Of a stretch of DNA of 64,000 nt, positions 55,021 through 63,127 are shown one piece after another. Origin of the DNA: Parvibaculum sp039680535. Its GTDB lineage: Bacteria > Pseudomonadota > Alphaproteobacteria > Parvibaculales > Parvibaculaceae. The position numbers were made by a program, and so were the translations under genes. The stretch spans positions 62,001-126,000 of the forward strand of contig NZ_JBDKSS010000022.1 of NCBI RefSeq assembly GCF_039680535.1, read 5' to 3'. Positions within the stretch are counted from its first letter, which is position 1, and every line of letters begins with the position of its first letter. Under the pieces are notes generated by a model. It saw only the letters and a program-made list of their open reading frames with translations, made no database searches and was not told where the DNA came from.

Positions 55021-55039
55021 CGCCCTGAGGCGCCTTTTT
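55020..55039 (+). terminator. Weak hairpin terminator after osmC-like gene
   Basis: Stem GCGCC (55020-55024) with GGCGC (55029-55033), loop CTGA, then C and five Ts (55035-55039). The stem is only 5 bp. The first base is the last base of the osmC-like stop codon. Confidence 0.5.
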
Positions 55040-55066
55040 AGGCGGATCCCCGCTTTAAAGCTTGCA

Positions 55067-55099
55067 GGTGGGAGTTTTTCCCACCACTATTTCCGGTGG
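55067..55099 (+). promoter_or_regulatory. Overlapping alternative hairpins before gspE
   Basis: Hairpin A: GGTGGGA (55067-55073), loop GTTTT, TCCCACC (55079-55085). Hairpin B: CCACC (55081-55085) with GGTGG (55095-55099). The two share the CCACC strand and are mutually exclusive. Such a switch in the leader of the gsp operon could be regulatory, or incidental repeats of GGTGG. Confidence 0.35.
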
Positions 55100-55206
55100 T
55101 TGACCAAGTCATTTCCGGGGGAGGGGCATCGTATTCGCGTCATCCGCTCCCACGGGAACGATCGGCAAGCAGTATCGTGACATCCGAGCGGTTCGAAAAT
55201 AGGCCG

Positions 55207-56802
55207 ATGCCCATTGAACTCCATAAGAAGCGGACCGGTGTGGCGCCGAGCGAGGCCGATTCAGATGCGCTCGCGCCGGAGCCCGCCGAGCATTATGGAA
55301 TACCGCAGATAGAGCCGTCGGAGTGGCCGGAGAGCCCGGTGCTTTCCGACCGCCTCTCCCCCGCCTTTCTCGCCGAGAACTCGATTCTGCCGCTGCGGAT
55401 CGATGAGCGCGGACATCTGATTGTGGCTGTCGCGGACCCCGGCGATGAACGGGCGCTTTCCTCTCTCAGACTCGCGGTCGGGCGACCGCTCGAACTCAGG
55501 CTCGCCTCGCGATCCGACATTTCCATCGCGCTCAATCGCCTCGGTCGGGAGCACTCTGCGCTTATCGAGACGGAAGCGCGGAGCAGCGCGGCGACCAGCG
55601 AGGATATCGAGCAGCTCAACGATCTGGCGCTGGAGGCGCCGATCATCGAGCTGGTGAACAGCCTCCTTCAGGATGCCGTGGCTCGGCGGGCCACAGACCT
55701 TCATATCGAACCGGGTCGAAATCGCGTGATCCTTCGTCAGCGCATCGACGGCCTTTTGCGCGAAGCAGGCGCGCTCGAGCCAAATGTCGGGCGCGCGGCG
55801 ATTTCGCGTCTCAAGATTCTTTCGCGGCTCAACATTGCGGAGCGTCGTCTTCCGCAAGACGGGCAAGCGCGTTTGCGCATCAACGATTGTGATTACGATC
55901 TGCGCATCGTCACCATCCCGACGATCCATGGCGAGAGCGCCGCGATCCGTATTCTGGCCGCTGCGACGCAGGTGCCCGCTCTTGAAAGGCTCGGTCTTTC
56001 GGCCCGCGACGAAGGGGCATTTCGATCCGCCCTCGCTGCTGCAAACGGGCTCGTGATCGTGACCGGGCCGACCGGCAGCGGCAAGACGACCACGCTCGCG
56101 GCGGGTCTCGGATTTCTCAACGAACCGCATCGCAAGATCGTCACCATCGAGGATCCCGTCGAATATCAGATCGATGGCATCAACCAGGTGCAGGTGCGAT
56201 CCGAGATCGGCATCACCTTCAGCCATGCGCTCCGATCGATTCTGAGATACGACCCGGACGTGCTGATGGTCGGCGAAGTGCGCGACAGCGAGACTGCGCA
56301 GATCGCCGTGCAGGCCTCGCTGACAGGGCATCTCGTGCTTACGACCTTGCATACCAATTCCGCAGCAGGCGCCGTCACCAGACTGCTCGACATGGGCGTG
56401 CCGGGATATCTTCTGGCGTCGTCACTGCGCTGCGTCGTGGGGCAGCGTCTCGTGCGCGCTCTCTGCCCGCATTGCAAGGAGCCGGCGAGGGTCATTCCCG
56501 CGTTTTCACCGGAGGCACTGGTCGATACCGGCCTTGCGCCCGGCGAGGCCATTGATGGCTGGACGGCAAGGGGTTGCGAGCGATGCAACGGTACCGGTTA
56601 CGCCGGGCGGCTTGCTATCTTCGAGGTGCTGGCGGTCGACGACCGGTTACGTCGCCTGATCGGCGGCAGCGTCGATACCGAGGCGGTTGCTGTGGCGGCG
56701 CGCCAATCGGGCATGACGACGATGATCGTCGATGGACTGGAGAAGTGCCGAAGAGGTCTGACCACCGCCGATGAAGTGGCGCGTGTGGTCATGACCGGTT
56801 GA
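55207..56802 (+). CDS. gspE: Type II secretion ATPase GspE
   Basis: 531 residues from ATG 55207; GTG 55096 and other in-frame starts would add up to 37. N-terminal T2SSE domain (about 35-130, LPLRIDERGHLIVAVADPGDE), then the ATPase core with Walker A GPTGSGKTTTL (about 285-295), Asp box/Walker B LMVGEVRDSETA, His box LTTLHTNSA. The zinc tetracysteine is CPHC (about 420) and CERC (about 458). It powers pseudopilus assembly. It is first of the gsp operon and its TGA overlaps a possible gspF TTG. Confidence 0.93.
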   Translation: MPIELHKKRTGVAPSEADSDALAPEPAEHYGIPQIEPSEWPESPVLSDRLSPAFLAENSILPLRIDERGHLIVAVADPGDERALSSLRLAVGRPLELRLASRSDISIALNRLGREHSALIETEARSSAATSEDIEQLNDLALEAPIIELVNSLLQDAVARRATDLHIEPGRNRVILRQRIDGLLREAGALEPNVGRAAISRLKILSRLNIAERRLPQDGQARLRINDCDYDLRIVTIPTIHGESAAIRILAAATQVPALERLGLSARDEGAFRSALAAANGLVIVTGPTGSGKTTTLAAGLGFLNEPHRKIVTIEDPVEYQIDGINQVQVRSEIGITFSHALRSILRYDPDVLMVGEVRDSETAQIAVQASLTGHLVLTTLHTNSAAGAVTRLLDMGVPGYLLASSLRCVVGQRLVRALCPHCKEPARVIPAFSPEALVDTGLAPGEAIDGWTARGCERCNGTGYAGRLAIFEVLAVDDRLRRLIGGSVDTEAVAVAARQSGMTTMIVDGLEKCRRGLTTADEVARVVMTG

Positions 56803-56816
56803 GGGGCGAGGTCGCG

Positions 56817-58025
56817 TTGCCGAGATATCAGTACAAGGCGCTGCTTGAAACGGGGGAAGCTGTTTCGGGAGAGATCGAAGCGGCGAACGAGCGTTCTGTC
56901 ATAGACAGGCTTGAGGCGGTCCGTCAGCACGCACTTGAGATCAGGCCGGCGTCAGACGACCTCCGTCTCGGCGGTATAGGCTGGCGGCGTCGCCCATCTG
57001 CGGCCGACATTACGCTTTTCACGCGCGAGCTGGCCTGGCTTCTCCGCGCGGGGCTCAATCTCAGCCGCGCGCTTGAAATGCTGGCGGGAGAATTCGCCGC
57101 GTCGAGACTGGGACCGATCCTTTCGGATGTGCATGTCCGGATAAGGGCGGGCGAGACGCTGCACGACGCATTGGCGACGCATCGGGAGATATTCTCCGAT
57201 TACTTCATCGCCATGATCGGGGTAGCGGAGTCGAGCGGCACATTGCCGGTGATGATGGAGCGAATGGCTGATGTCCGCGAACGTGAAGCGTCCGGCAGGC
57301 AGAAGATCGTTTCGTCCCTGCTCTATCCGGGTACGATTTTGTTCGTCGCGGCGGGCGCCATACTGTTCATCCTTACGGGCGTGGTGCCCAAGCTCAAGGA
57401 CATGTTCGACGACCCCTCCGCTCATGTGCCCGGTCCTGCGCGCAGGCTCATCGCCGTGTCGGATTGGCTGATCGGAAACGGCTGGCTACTCACCGTCACA
57501 CTTGTCCTGGCTTCCATTGCGATTGCCGCCCTCGTTCGCAACCGAAAGACCAGACGCATCGTCCATGAAACGGCGCTGCGTATACCGTTTGTGGGAAGCG
57601 TGCTCGCGCTTTCCCTCGTGGCGCAGTTCTGCCGGACGCTCGGCCTGCTTCTCGGTGCCGGCATCGAATTGTCCTCGGCGCTCGATCTCGTTCGTCAGGC
57701 CTTTCCGGCGCGTGAATTGGACAGGGTCGTGAACGAAATGACGATCGCCTTGCGGAAGGGCGAAGATTTTCTGAAGCCCATTGAGGCAAGCCATCTCTTT
57801 CCGGCGCTCGTGCCCCGTCTGCTGCGCGTCGGTACGGAGACGGGAAATCTGGTACCGGCCCTCGACCAGCTGTCGCTCATGTTCGAGGACAAGGTCGACG
57901 TCAACATACAGCGCCTGACCACGCTCATGGAGCCAGCCATCATTCTGGTGCTGAGCGGAGTGGTCGGCACGATCATCGCAATCGTCATGCAGGCGATTAT
58001 CAGCGTCAACGATCTGGCAATGTGA
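56817..58025 (+). CDS. gspF: Type II secretion inner-membrane protein GspF
   Basis: 402 residues from TTG 56817, which fits the family start PRYQYKAL and has a GGGGCGAGG ribosome site; TTG 56799 overlapping the gspE stop is possible. Two GspF domains (about 70-190 and 265-390) with membrane helices about 165-185, 215-235 and 370-395. The pattern FTRELAWLLRAGLNLSRALEML and FCRTLGLLLGAGIELSSAL repeats as expected. It is the platform that couples GspE to pseudopilin insertion. Confidence 0.92.
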   Translation: MPRYQYKALLETGEAVSGEIEAANERSVIDRLEAVRQHALEIRPASDDLRLGGIGWRRRPSAADITLFTRELAWLLRAGLNLSRALEMLAGEFAASRLGPILSDVHVRIRAGETLHDALATHREIFSDYFIAMIGVAESSGTLPVMMERMADVREREASGRQKIVSSLLYPGTILFVAAGAILFILTGVVPKLKDMFDDPSAHVPGPARRLIAVSDWLIGNGWLLTVTLVLASIAIAALVRNRKTRRIVHETALRIPFVGSVLALSLVAQFCRTLGLLLGAGIELSSALDLVRQAFPARELDRVVNEMTIALRKGEDFLKPIEASHLFPALVPRLLRVGTETGNLVPALDQLSLMFEDKVDVNIQRLTTLMEPAIILVLSGVVGTIIAIVMQAIISVNDLAM

Positions 58026-58026
58026 A

Positions 58027-58491
58027 ATGACCGAAAACGACAAGTATCGTCCGAACCTGGCCGACGAAGCAGCGCCCCCTATGCCCGGAAACGAAGCGGG
58101 CTTCACATTGCTTGAGCTTCTCGTCGTTCTTGTAATTCTGGTTCTGCTGGCCACGCTGATCACGCCGCGGATCATCGGTTACATAGGCGACTCGCGCTCG
58201 AAGGCCGCGAAGGTGCAGATTGAATCTCTCAGCACCTCTCTCGACCTTTATGCCGTCGATACCGGCGTCTATCCCACGACCGCGCAGGGGCTTGCCGCGA
58301 TCGTGAAGAAGCCATCCGGCGTGGCCAACTGGCGTGGGCCCTACATCAACAAGGCGGACATTCCGCTCGACCCATGGGGCCATGCCTATCGCTATCGCGC
58401 GCCGGGCCGCAAGGGAGCCTTCGATATCTTTTCCTATGGACGCGACGACAAGCCGGGTGGTCAGGGTGAGGATGCGGACGTCACCAACTGA
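58027..58491 (+). CDS. gspG: Major pseudopilin GspG
   Basis: 154 residues. A leader of about 25 residues ends in Gly before FTLLELLVVLVILVLLATLI, the prepilin cleavage site with the required Glu at position +5. The rest holds the GspG calcium-type C-terminal loop region (WRGPYINKADIPLDPWGHAY, FSYGRDDKPGGQGEDADV). The leader is longer than the usual 6-10 residues; an internal start could shorten it. The start is one base after the gspF stop. No prepilin peptidase (GspO) gene is seen in the window. Confidence 0.93.
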   Translation: MTENDKYRPNLADEAAPPMPGNEAGFTLLELLVVLVILVLLATLITPRIIGYIGDSRSKAAKVQIESLSTSLDLYAVDTGVYPTTAQGLAAIVKKPSGVANWRGPYINKADIPLDPWGHAYRYRAPGRKGAFDIFSYGRDDKPGGQGEDADVTN

Positions 58492-58951
58492 CCATGTGCA
58501 TACGGACGAATGGGAGGGTGGCTTCACGCTTCTGGAGCTGCTCGTCGTTCTGTCCATTCTCGTTCTCATCGCGTCGATCACGGTTCTGAAGTTCCAACCT
58601 CGCAGCGAAGACGAGATTGCGGCGTCGGCGCTGCAGGAAAGCGTCAACATTCTGCGCGAGACACGGGCGAAGGCACTGGCTGCACGGACCGATCAAGCGG
58701 TTTATGTCGATCTGCAGAAGCGGAAGCTGAGCAGCACAGCAACGCGCCAATCGGTGACGTTTCCTACCGGCGACACATTCGTCCTCGGTGTCGCCGACGC
58801 GGCAAGCTACCGACGTGGCATATCCATGGTCCGCTTCTTTCCGAACGGCGGCTCAAGCGGGGGCGCGATTTATCTGAGATATGGCGATCACGAGAGACGG
58901 CTGCGCGTGGCCTGGCTGACGGGAAGGGTAACGCTCGATGCCGTTAGATGA
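58472..58951 (+). CDS. gspH: Minor pseudopilin GspH
   Basis: About 159 residues from ATG 58472, overlapping gspG by 20 bp with an AGGGTGAGG site; GTG 58496 is an alternative. Prepilin site Gly then FTLLELLVVLSILVLIASIT with Glu +5. The C-terminal half is a small beta domain (RRLRVAWLTGRVTLDAV). It is part of the pseudopilus tip/shaft complex. The stop overlaps the gspI start by 14 bp. Confidence 0.85.
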   Translation: MRTSPTDHVHTDEWEGGFTLLELLVVLSILVLIASITVLKFQPRSEDEIAASALQESVNILRETRAKALAARTDQAVYVDLQKRKLSSTATRQSVTFPTGDTFVLGVADAASYRRGISMVRFFPNGGSSGGAIYLRYGDHERRLRVAWLTGRVTLDAVR

Positions 58952-59330
58952 GGAGGCGCTTTCGTCGTCCGGATTCACGCTGGTCGAGGCGCTGTGCGCG
59001 CTCGCGGTGCTCGCCCTCGGCATGGTGTCGTTGCTGCAGGCGGTCGGAAATGCCGAACGCGGCAGCGCCAGGCTTACGAATGATTTCCAGCAGCGCATCA
59101 TCGCGCGCTCGCTTCTTGCAGACGAGAGGTACGTGACACGGCCTTTGCCCGGAGTGACGAGCGGGCGCCTCGGCGCCTATCGGTGGCGCATCACGACGAC
59201 GCTGGCAAGCGAGGCCTGGGCCAAGGGTGCGCCGCGCGATCCCTGGCGGCTTTACGAGATTCAATACGTCATTGAGGGACCGCGCGGCGCGATGACCTTT
59301 CGTTCATTGAAATTGGGATCCGCGCAATGA
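58938..59330 (+). CDS. gspI: Minor pseudopilin GspI
   Basis: 130 residues. Prepilin site SSG then FTLVEALCALAVLALGMVSLLQ with Glu +5. The short C-terminal region (YRWRITTTLAS) fits GspI, which nucleates the GspI-J-K tip complex. It overlaps gspH by 14 bp and gspJ by 4 bp. Confidence 0.88.
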   Translation: MPLDEEALSSSGFTLVEALCALAVLALGMVSLLQAVGNAERGSARLTNDFQQRIIARSLLADERYVTRPLPGVTSGRLGAYRWRITTTLASEAWAKGAPRDPWRLYEIQYVIEGPRGAMTFRSLKLGSAQ

Positions 59331-60031
59331 CGGCGAAGGAACGCAACGGGGCGTTCGGAGGCGGTTCGGCCGGCTTTACGCTTGTCGAGTTGATGGTCTA
59401 TCTCGCCGTCTCGGCCGTGGTGGTGACCGGACTCGCGGTGAGCGCACGCGTGGTCAGAGCCGGGGCGCGTAGTTCGGCGTCGGCGCTCGATCGATTGGAG
59501 ATGCTCGACCTCGGATTTCAGGCGGCGGCCGACGATCTGGCACGCATCGAGCGAGTAACCGTGGGGCGGAGCGTTGCACCAGCCTACCTCTTCGCTGGTG
59601 GTCCCAGATCGCTTGCCTATGTCATCGTCCAGCGTCCTTACCCCGTTTCGTCCGATATGGAGTTCGTCCGTCTGTCCGTCGTCGCGACGGCGGCGGGGCA
59701 GGCTCTGGTGAGGGATCGTGCACCGTTTCAGGAGGGGCGAGGGGATTTTGTCAACGCTGCGTGGGGCGGCAGAACCACGCTCATCGAGGGTTCTTTTGCC
59801 ATCGCATTTTCCTATCGCGATGCTGCCCAGGCGAACTGGACCGACGCATGGGATTATCGGGACCGCCTTCCCGGTCAGATCCGTATCTCACTCACGGAAC
59901 CGAAGACCGGAAAGGCTCTCGTCGCTCCGTTGACGGCCAGCTTGATGATCGATGCGGAGCCGGCCTGCGTCGATCTCTCGGATGCCTATTGCTCATTGCG
60001 CGGCCGGGGTCGTCTTGGAGCGTCCCCATGA
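59327..60031 (+). CDS. gspJ: Minor pseudopilin GspJ
   Basis: 234 residues. Prepilin site GSAG then FTLVELMVYLAVSAVVVTGL, with Glu +5. The larger C-terminal beta region (about 60-230) with two Cys near the end (PACVDLSDAYCSLRG) is compatible with GspJ. It overlaps gspI by 4 bp and gspK by 4 bp (ATGA). Confidence 0.88.
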   Translation: MTAKERNGAFGGGSAGFTLVELMVYLAVSAVVVTGLAVSARVVRAGARSSASALDRLEMLDLGFQAAADDLARIERVTVGRSVAPAYLFAGGPRSLAYVIVQRPYPVSSDMEFVRLSVVATAAGQALVRDRAPFQEGRGDFVNAAWGGRTTLIEGSFAIAFSYRDAAQANWTDAWDYRDRLPGQIRISLTEPKTGKALVAPLTASLMIDAEPACVDLSDAYCSLRGRGRLGASP

Positions 60032-60888
60032 CCCGGCAAGATGGCGTCATCCTGATTGTCGTTCTGCTCGCGGTCGCGGCACTGTCGGTGGTCGTCGTCC
60101 TTGCGATGTCGAGCGTGCATCAGGGAGCATTATTGTCCCGATCCTCCAGATCGGAGTTTCTGACCGGGCGCATGGCCCGGAGCGCCGTCGAGATTACTGC
60201 GGCTAGATTGCTGACGACCGCCCCCGCCGCACGCTGGCGCGCGGATGGCAGCATAAGGCGTATCGATTTTGACGGAGAGGCGGTTTCCATCCGCGTCACC
60301 GATGCGACGGCACTTCTCGATGTAAATCGCGCCGATATCGAGATAATCCGCAGGGTTCTGCTGAGCCTGACAGACGACCGCGCGGAAGCAGACGCGATCG
60401 CGCGACGCATTGACGAATGGCGCGGCATGCTTGTGCCCACGAAGGAGTCGAACAGCGCCGCTGTCGGCTTCAACAACACCGGCACGAAGAACCTCAACCC
60501 GGAGCATCCGTTCCGCACCGTCAATCAGCTCGCGGGTCTTTTTGCCGATGATATGCCGCTCTTCGAACGCGCGCTGCCCTTGTTGACCATATATGGGGGC
60601 GGTGACGGGCGTCTGAACCCGTGGATATCGCCACCTGCGCTTCTCGGCGCGATACCCGATATTTCACCGCTCGAGGTCGATGTGCTTTTGAAGGCGCGAA
60701 ATAGGGACGGCTGGAACGATGCCGACGCGGCCGCGATATTGAAAAAATATGCGCGCTGGATGTCAGCGTCGATGAGTGGAATTTATGTCGTCGACATGGC
60801 CGACAGAACGCCCATGCGCCGCGTCGCCACGATCATCCTGCAGGACGATATGCAGAAGCCATTCAACATTCTCTCCTGGAGCTGGTGA
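60028..60888 (+). CDS. gspK: Minor pseudopilin GspK
   Basis: 286 residues from ATG 60028 in an ATGA overlap; the frame is open much further upstream inside gspJ. Leader MTRQDG then VILIVVLLAVAALSVVVVLA: the +5 Glu is absent, as usual in GspK. Two SAM-like helical parts follow (LDVNRADIEIIRRVLLSL and HPFRTVNQLAGLF). It caps the pseudopilus tip. Confidence 0.88.
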   Translation: MTRQDGVILIVVLLAVAALSVVVVLAMSSVHQGALLSRSSRSEFLTGRMARSAVEITAARLLTTAPAARWRADGSIRRIDFDGEAVSIRVTDATALLDVNRADIEIIRRVLLSLTDDRAEADAIARRIDEWRGMLVPTKESNSAAVGFNNTGTKNLNPEHPFRTVNQLAGLFADDMPLFERALPLLTIYGGGDGRLNPWISPPALLGAIPDISPLEVDVLLKARNRDGWNDADAAAILKKYARWMSASMSGIYVVDMADRTPMRRVATIILQDDMQKPFNILSWSW

Positions 60889-60892
60889 GCAC

Positions 60893-61960
60893 ATGGATAT
60901 GAGTCCCATGTCGGACATTCGCGACAAGCTAAGGCAACGAGCCGCCGATGTCTCTGCGCGTGCTCGGGAATATTATTTTCAATCTCTGGTGCCGGAGTTG
61001 ATGCGGTTGCGGGGCGATACCGCGCAGTGGCATCTGATGGTGATGGTGGGTGCGACTGCTACGGAGGTCTTCTCTATCGAAGGTCAAAGACGGCGAAAAT
61101 TGTTGTCGGTGCCGGGCGCGCTCGAGTTCGCCGCATTCGACGCGCTCAGCGAAGCCATCGCGCGGGAGGTGTCGCCGCCCGCTTCGACTACGCTTCGCTT
61201 CCGGTCGGAATGCGCGGTCGTCGCCGAGCTGACCCTGCCGACCGACAATCGGGATTACATCGCGGCGATCATTCGCAACAAGATTGATCGGCTGGGGCCG
61301 TGGCCCGCTTCGCAGGCTCTGTTCGGATATTCGGCCTTGCCGCGCGAAGGCGGCCAGGCGGTCGTTCGGGTCGCTATCCTCGGGCGGGAGGCGGTTGAAG
61401 CCATGACCGCCCGCCTCGGCGCGGCCGGAATCGTTCCCGACCGGATCGATGTCGACGACGGCGAAGAACAGATCGTGTTGAGCGAAACCCTACCGGCGCG
61501 TGCGCGGGCCATCGGCCGGAAGCTCTTCGTCGCTTATGCGGCGACGGTGGGTGCGCTTTCAACTGCCGCGCTCGTCCTTTTCGGCGTCAGCCTCGCGATG
61601 TCGGCGAAGGTGGAGGATGGCCGTCATCGACTTGGATTGGACGGCAGTGCTTCCATTGCGGACGGAAGTGGAGAAGGCCTGCGTGCCCGCAAGGAGAGCG
61701 AGCCGCCGGTCATTGCCGTCCTGAATGAAGTCAGTCGTCTCCTGCCTGCCGATTCATGGGCGAGCGAATTGCGGATCGAAAGAAGCGGCATCACGCTGAC
61801 CGGCAAGACCAGGAATGGGCCCGGTGTCGTGATGGCGCTACAGACCTCGAAACTGCTCGACAATGTGCGGTTTGCCGCGCCGACGGTTCACGCTCAGGAT
61901 GAGCAGGTCGCGGAATTTTCGGTGACTGCGTCAATACGCGGCGTTGAGGGGCGGCCATGA
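60893..61960 (+). CDS. gspL: Type II secretion GspL-like protein
   Basis: 355 residues from ATG 60893. A cytoplasmic N-terminal region with actin-like ATPase-type pattern as in GspL/PilM (about 40-200), a single membrane helix about 210-230 (VGALSTAALVLFGVSLAMSA), and a periplasmic ferredoxin-like C-terminus. It is shorter than typical gammaproteobacterial GspL. It links GspE to the assembly platform. It follows gspK by 4 bp and overlaps gspM by 4 bp. Confidence 0.78.
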   Translation: MDMSPMSDIRDKLRQRAADVSARAREYYFQSLVPELMRLRGDTAQWHLMVMVGATATEVFSIEGQRRRKLLSVPGALEFAAFDALSEAIAREVSPPASTTLRFRSECAVVAELTLPTDNRDYIAAIIRNKIDRLGPWPASQALFGYSALPREGGQAVVRVAILGREAVEAMTARLGAAGIVPDRIDVDDGEEQIVLSETLPARARAIGRKLFVAYAATVGALSTAALVLFGVSLAMSAKVEDGRHRLGLDGSASIADGSGEGLRARKESEPPVIAVLNEVSRLLPADSWASELRIERSGITLTGKTRNGPGVVMALQTSKLLDNVRFAAPTVHAQDEQVAEFSVTASIRGVEGRP

Positions 61961-62493
61961 TGCGGAAGCAATTGGACATCTCCGTTCCGTCACTGGCGAC
62001 GCTGCTTTTCGCGGGAGCGCTCGTTGTCGGGCTGGTTGCTGCCGTAACCGTCCTGACAGCGCGCGTCGTGTCGCTTGGGGCGGAAGTGCATCAGCAGTCG
62101 ACGCTGTTGGCGGCGGCGGGCGGCAGGGGCGATGCCGCGCAAGCGCGTGCCTCCGCGCAGGACGCCGCAATGCGTATCGACGCGCCAAATGAAGGGCTTG
62201 CGGCGGCCCAGTTCGAAACGCGTCTTTCCGACATTCTGACGCGGGGCGGCCTCAATCTGAAAAGTATCGAGGTTCTGAGCGAAGGCGGGGAGGCGGCGCC
62301 GGACTCTCTGTCTGTCAAGGTCGAGGCGTCAGGCAGCCTGCTCGGGGTTCGCGAGGCGCTTCTGGCCATTGAAGGTGGAACGCCCTATTTCTTCGTCACT
62401 GAAGCAGATTTTGCGCCCGAGAGTGAAAGCGGCGACAAGGTGACGCTGCATCTCGTCGTGGAAGCGTTTATGACCGGGAGGTCCGAGCCATGA
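61957..62493 (+). CDS. gspM: Type II secretion GspM-like protein
   Basis: 178 residues. One N-terminal membrane helix (about 14-36), a coiled-coil linker (about 37-70), and a C-terminal ferredoxin-like domain (SVKVEASGSLLGVREALLAIE), the GspM/PilO pattern. The call rests on position and architecture rather than strong motifs. It overlaps gspL and the next gene by 4 bp each. Confidence 0.75.
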   Translation: MMRKQLDISVPSLATLLFAGALVVGLVAAVTVLTARVVSLGAEVHQQSTLLAAAGGRGDAAQARASAQDAAMRIDAPNEGLAAAQFETRLSDILTRGGLNLKSIEVLSEGGEAAPDSLSVKVEASGSLLGVREALLAIEGGTPYFFVTEADFAPESESGDKVTLHLVVEAFMTGRSEP

Positions 62494-63113
62494 AGTTCGA
62501 CAGACCGACCGTTCTTGTGCTGGTTGCGACGCTTCTCACTGGCCTGGTGGTGGTGGACCGGCTCTACACGTCAGATGACGCTCCCCTTCGTCCTGAACGG
62601 CAGGCAAAGAGTCCGGCCCAGAATGTTCCTGCCGTGCAGGAGACAGACAGGGTTGAGGCGCGTTCGGCTATTCTGCCGCCAAGAAAGGCCGACGACTTCC
62701 CCGATATTGTAGCCCGGCCCCTGTTCAGCCCGGATCGGCGTCCGGCGGCTGTAACAAACGATGTGACTGAGGCGACGACGCTTGGCACCTCCGCGTCGAT
62801 GGACGGCTTCGATCTCGTCGGGCTTGCGACTGCGCCGAACGGTGCGAGATATGCGATGCTTCGGCGCAAGAATCCCGACGAAGTAATCTCGGTCAGTCAG
62901 GGCAAGGCGATCGACGGATGGACGTTGCGCGACGTCAGCGCGCGCGGCGCGGTGTTCGAGAAGGGTGGTGTGGTCACGACGTTGAACATGGCGCGGGCAG
63001 GCGACGTCACAGGCGCGGCTACGCCGCCCGGAGCCGAGCCGAAGGACATGCCGCTACGGGCCATCATCCCGACCGACAGCATGCTGGGAGTCGGGAACAG
63101 ACTGCAGAAATGA
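62490..63113 (+). CDS. GspC/GspN-like type II secretion protein
   Basis: 207 residues. One N-terminal membrane helix (about 8-24), a Pro-rich linker, then an HR-like domain (about 70-165) starting RPLFSPDRRPAA, with FDLVGLATAPNGARYAML and VSQGKAIDGWTLRDVSARG. This is the homology region by which GspC contacts the secretin N0 domain. A PDZ or coiled-coil C-terminus is missing, so it may be the minimal GspC or a GspN/C variant. It is last of the operon, convergent with the secretin gene 14 bp away. Confidence 0.72.
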   Translation: MKFDRPTVLVLVATLLTGLVVVDRLYTSDDAPLRPERQAKSPAQNVPAVQETDRVEARSAILPPRKADDFPDIVARPLFSPDRRPAAVTNDVTEATTLGTSASMDGFDLVGLATAPNGARYAMLRRKNPDEVISVSQGKAIDGWTLRDVSARGAVFEKGGVVTTLNMARAGDVTGAATPPGAEPKDMPLRAIIPTDSMLGVGNRLQK

Positions 63114-63127
63114 GGCTCGCGGCCGGC

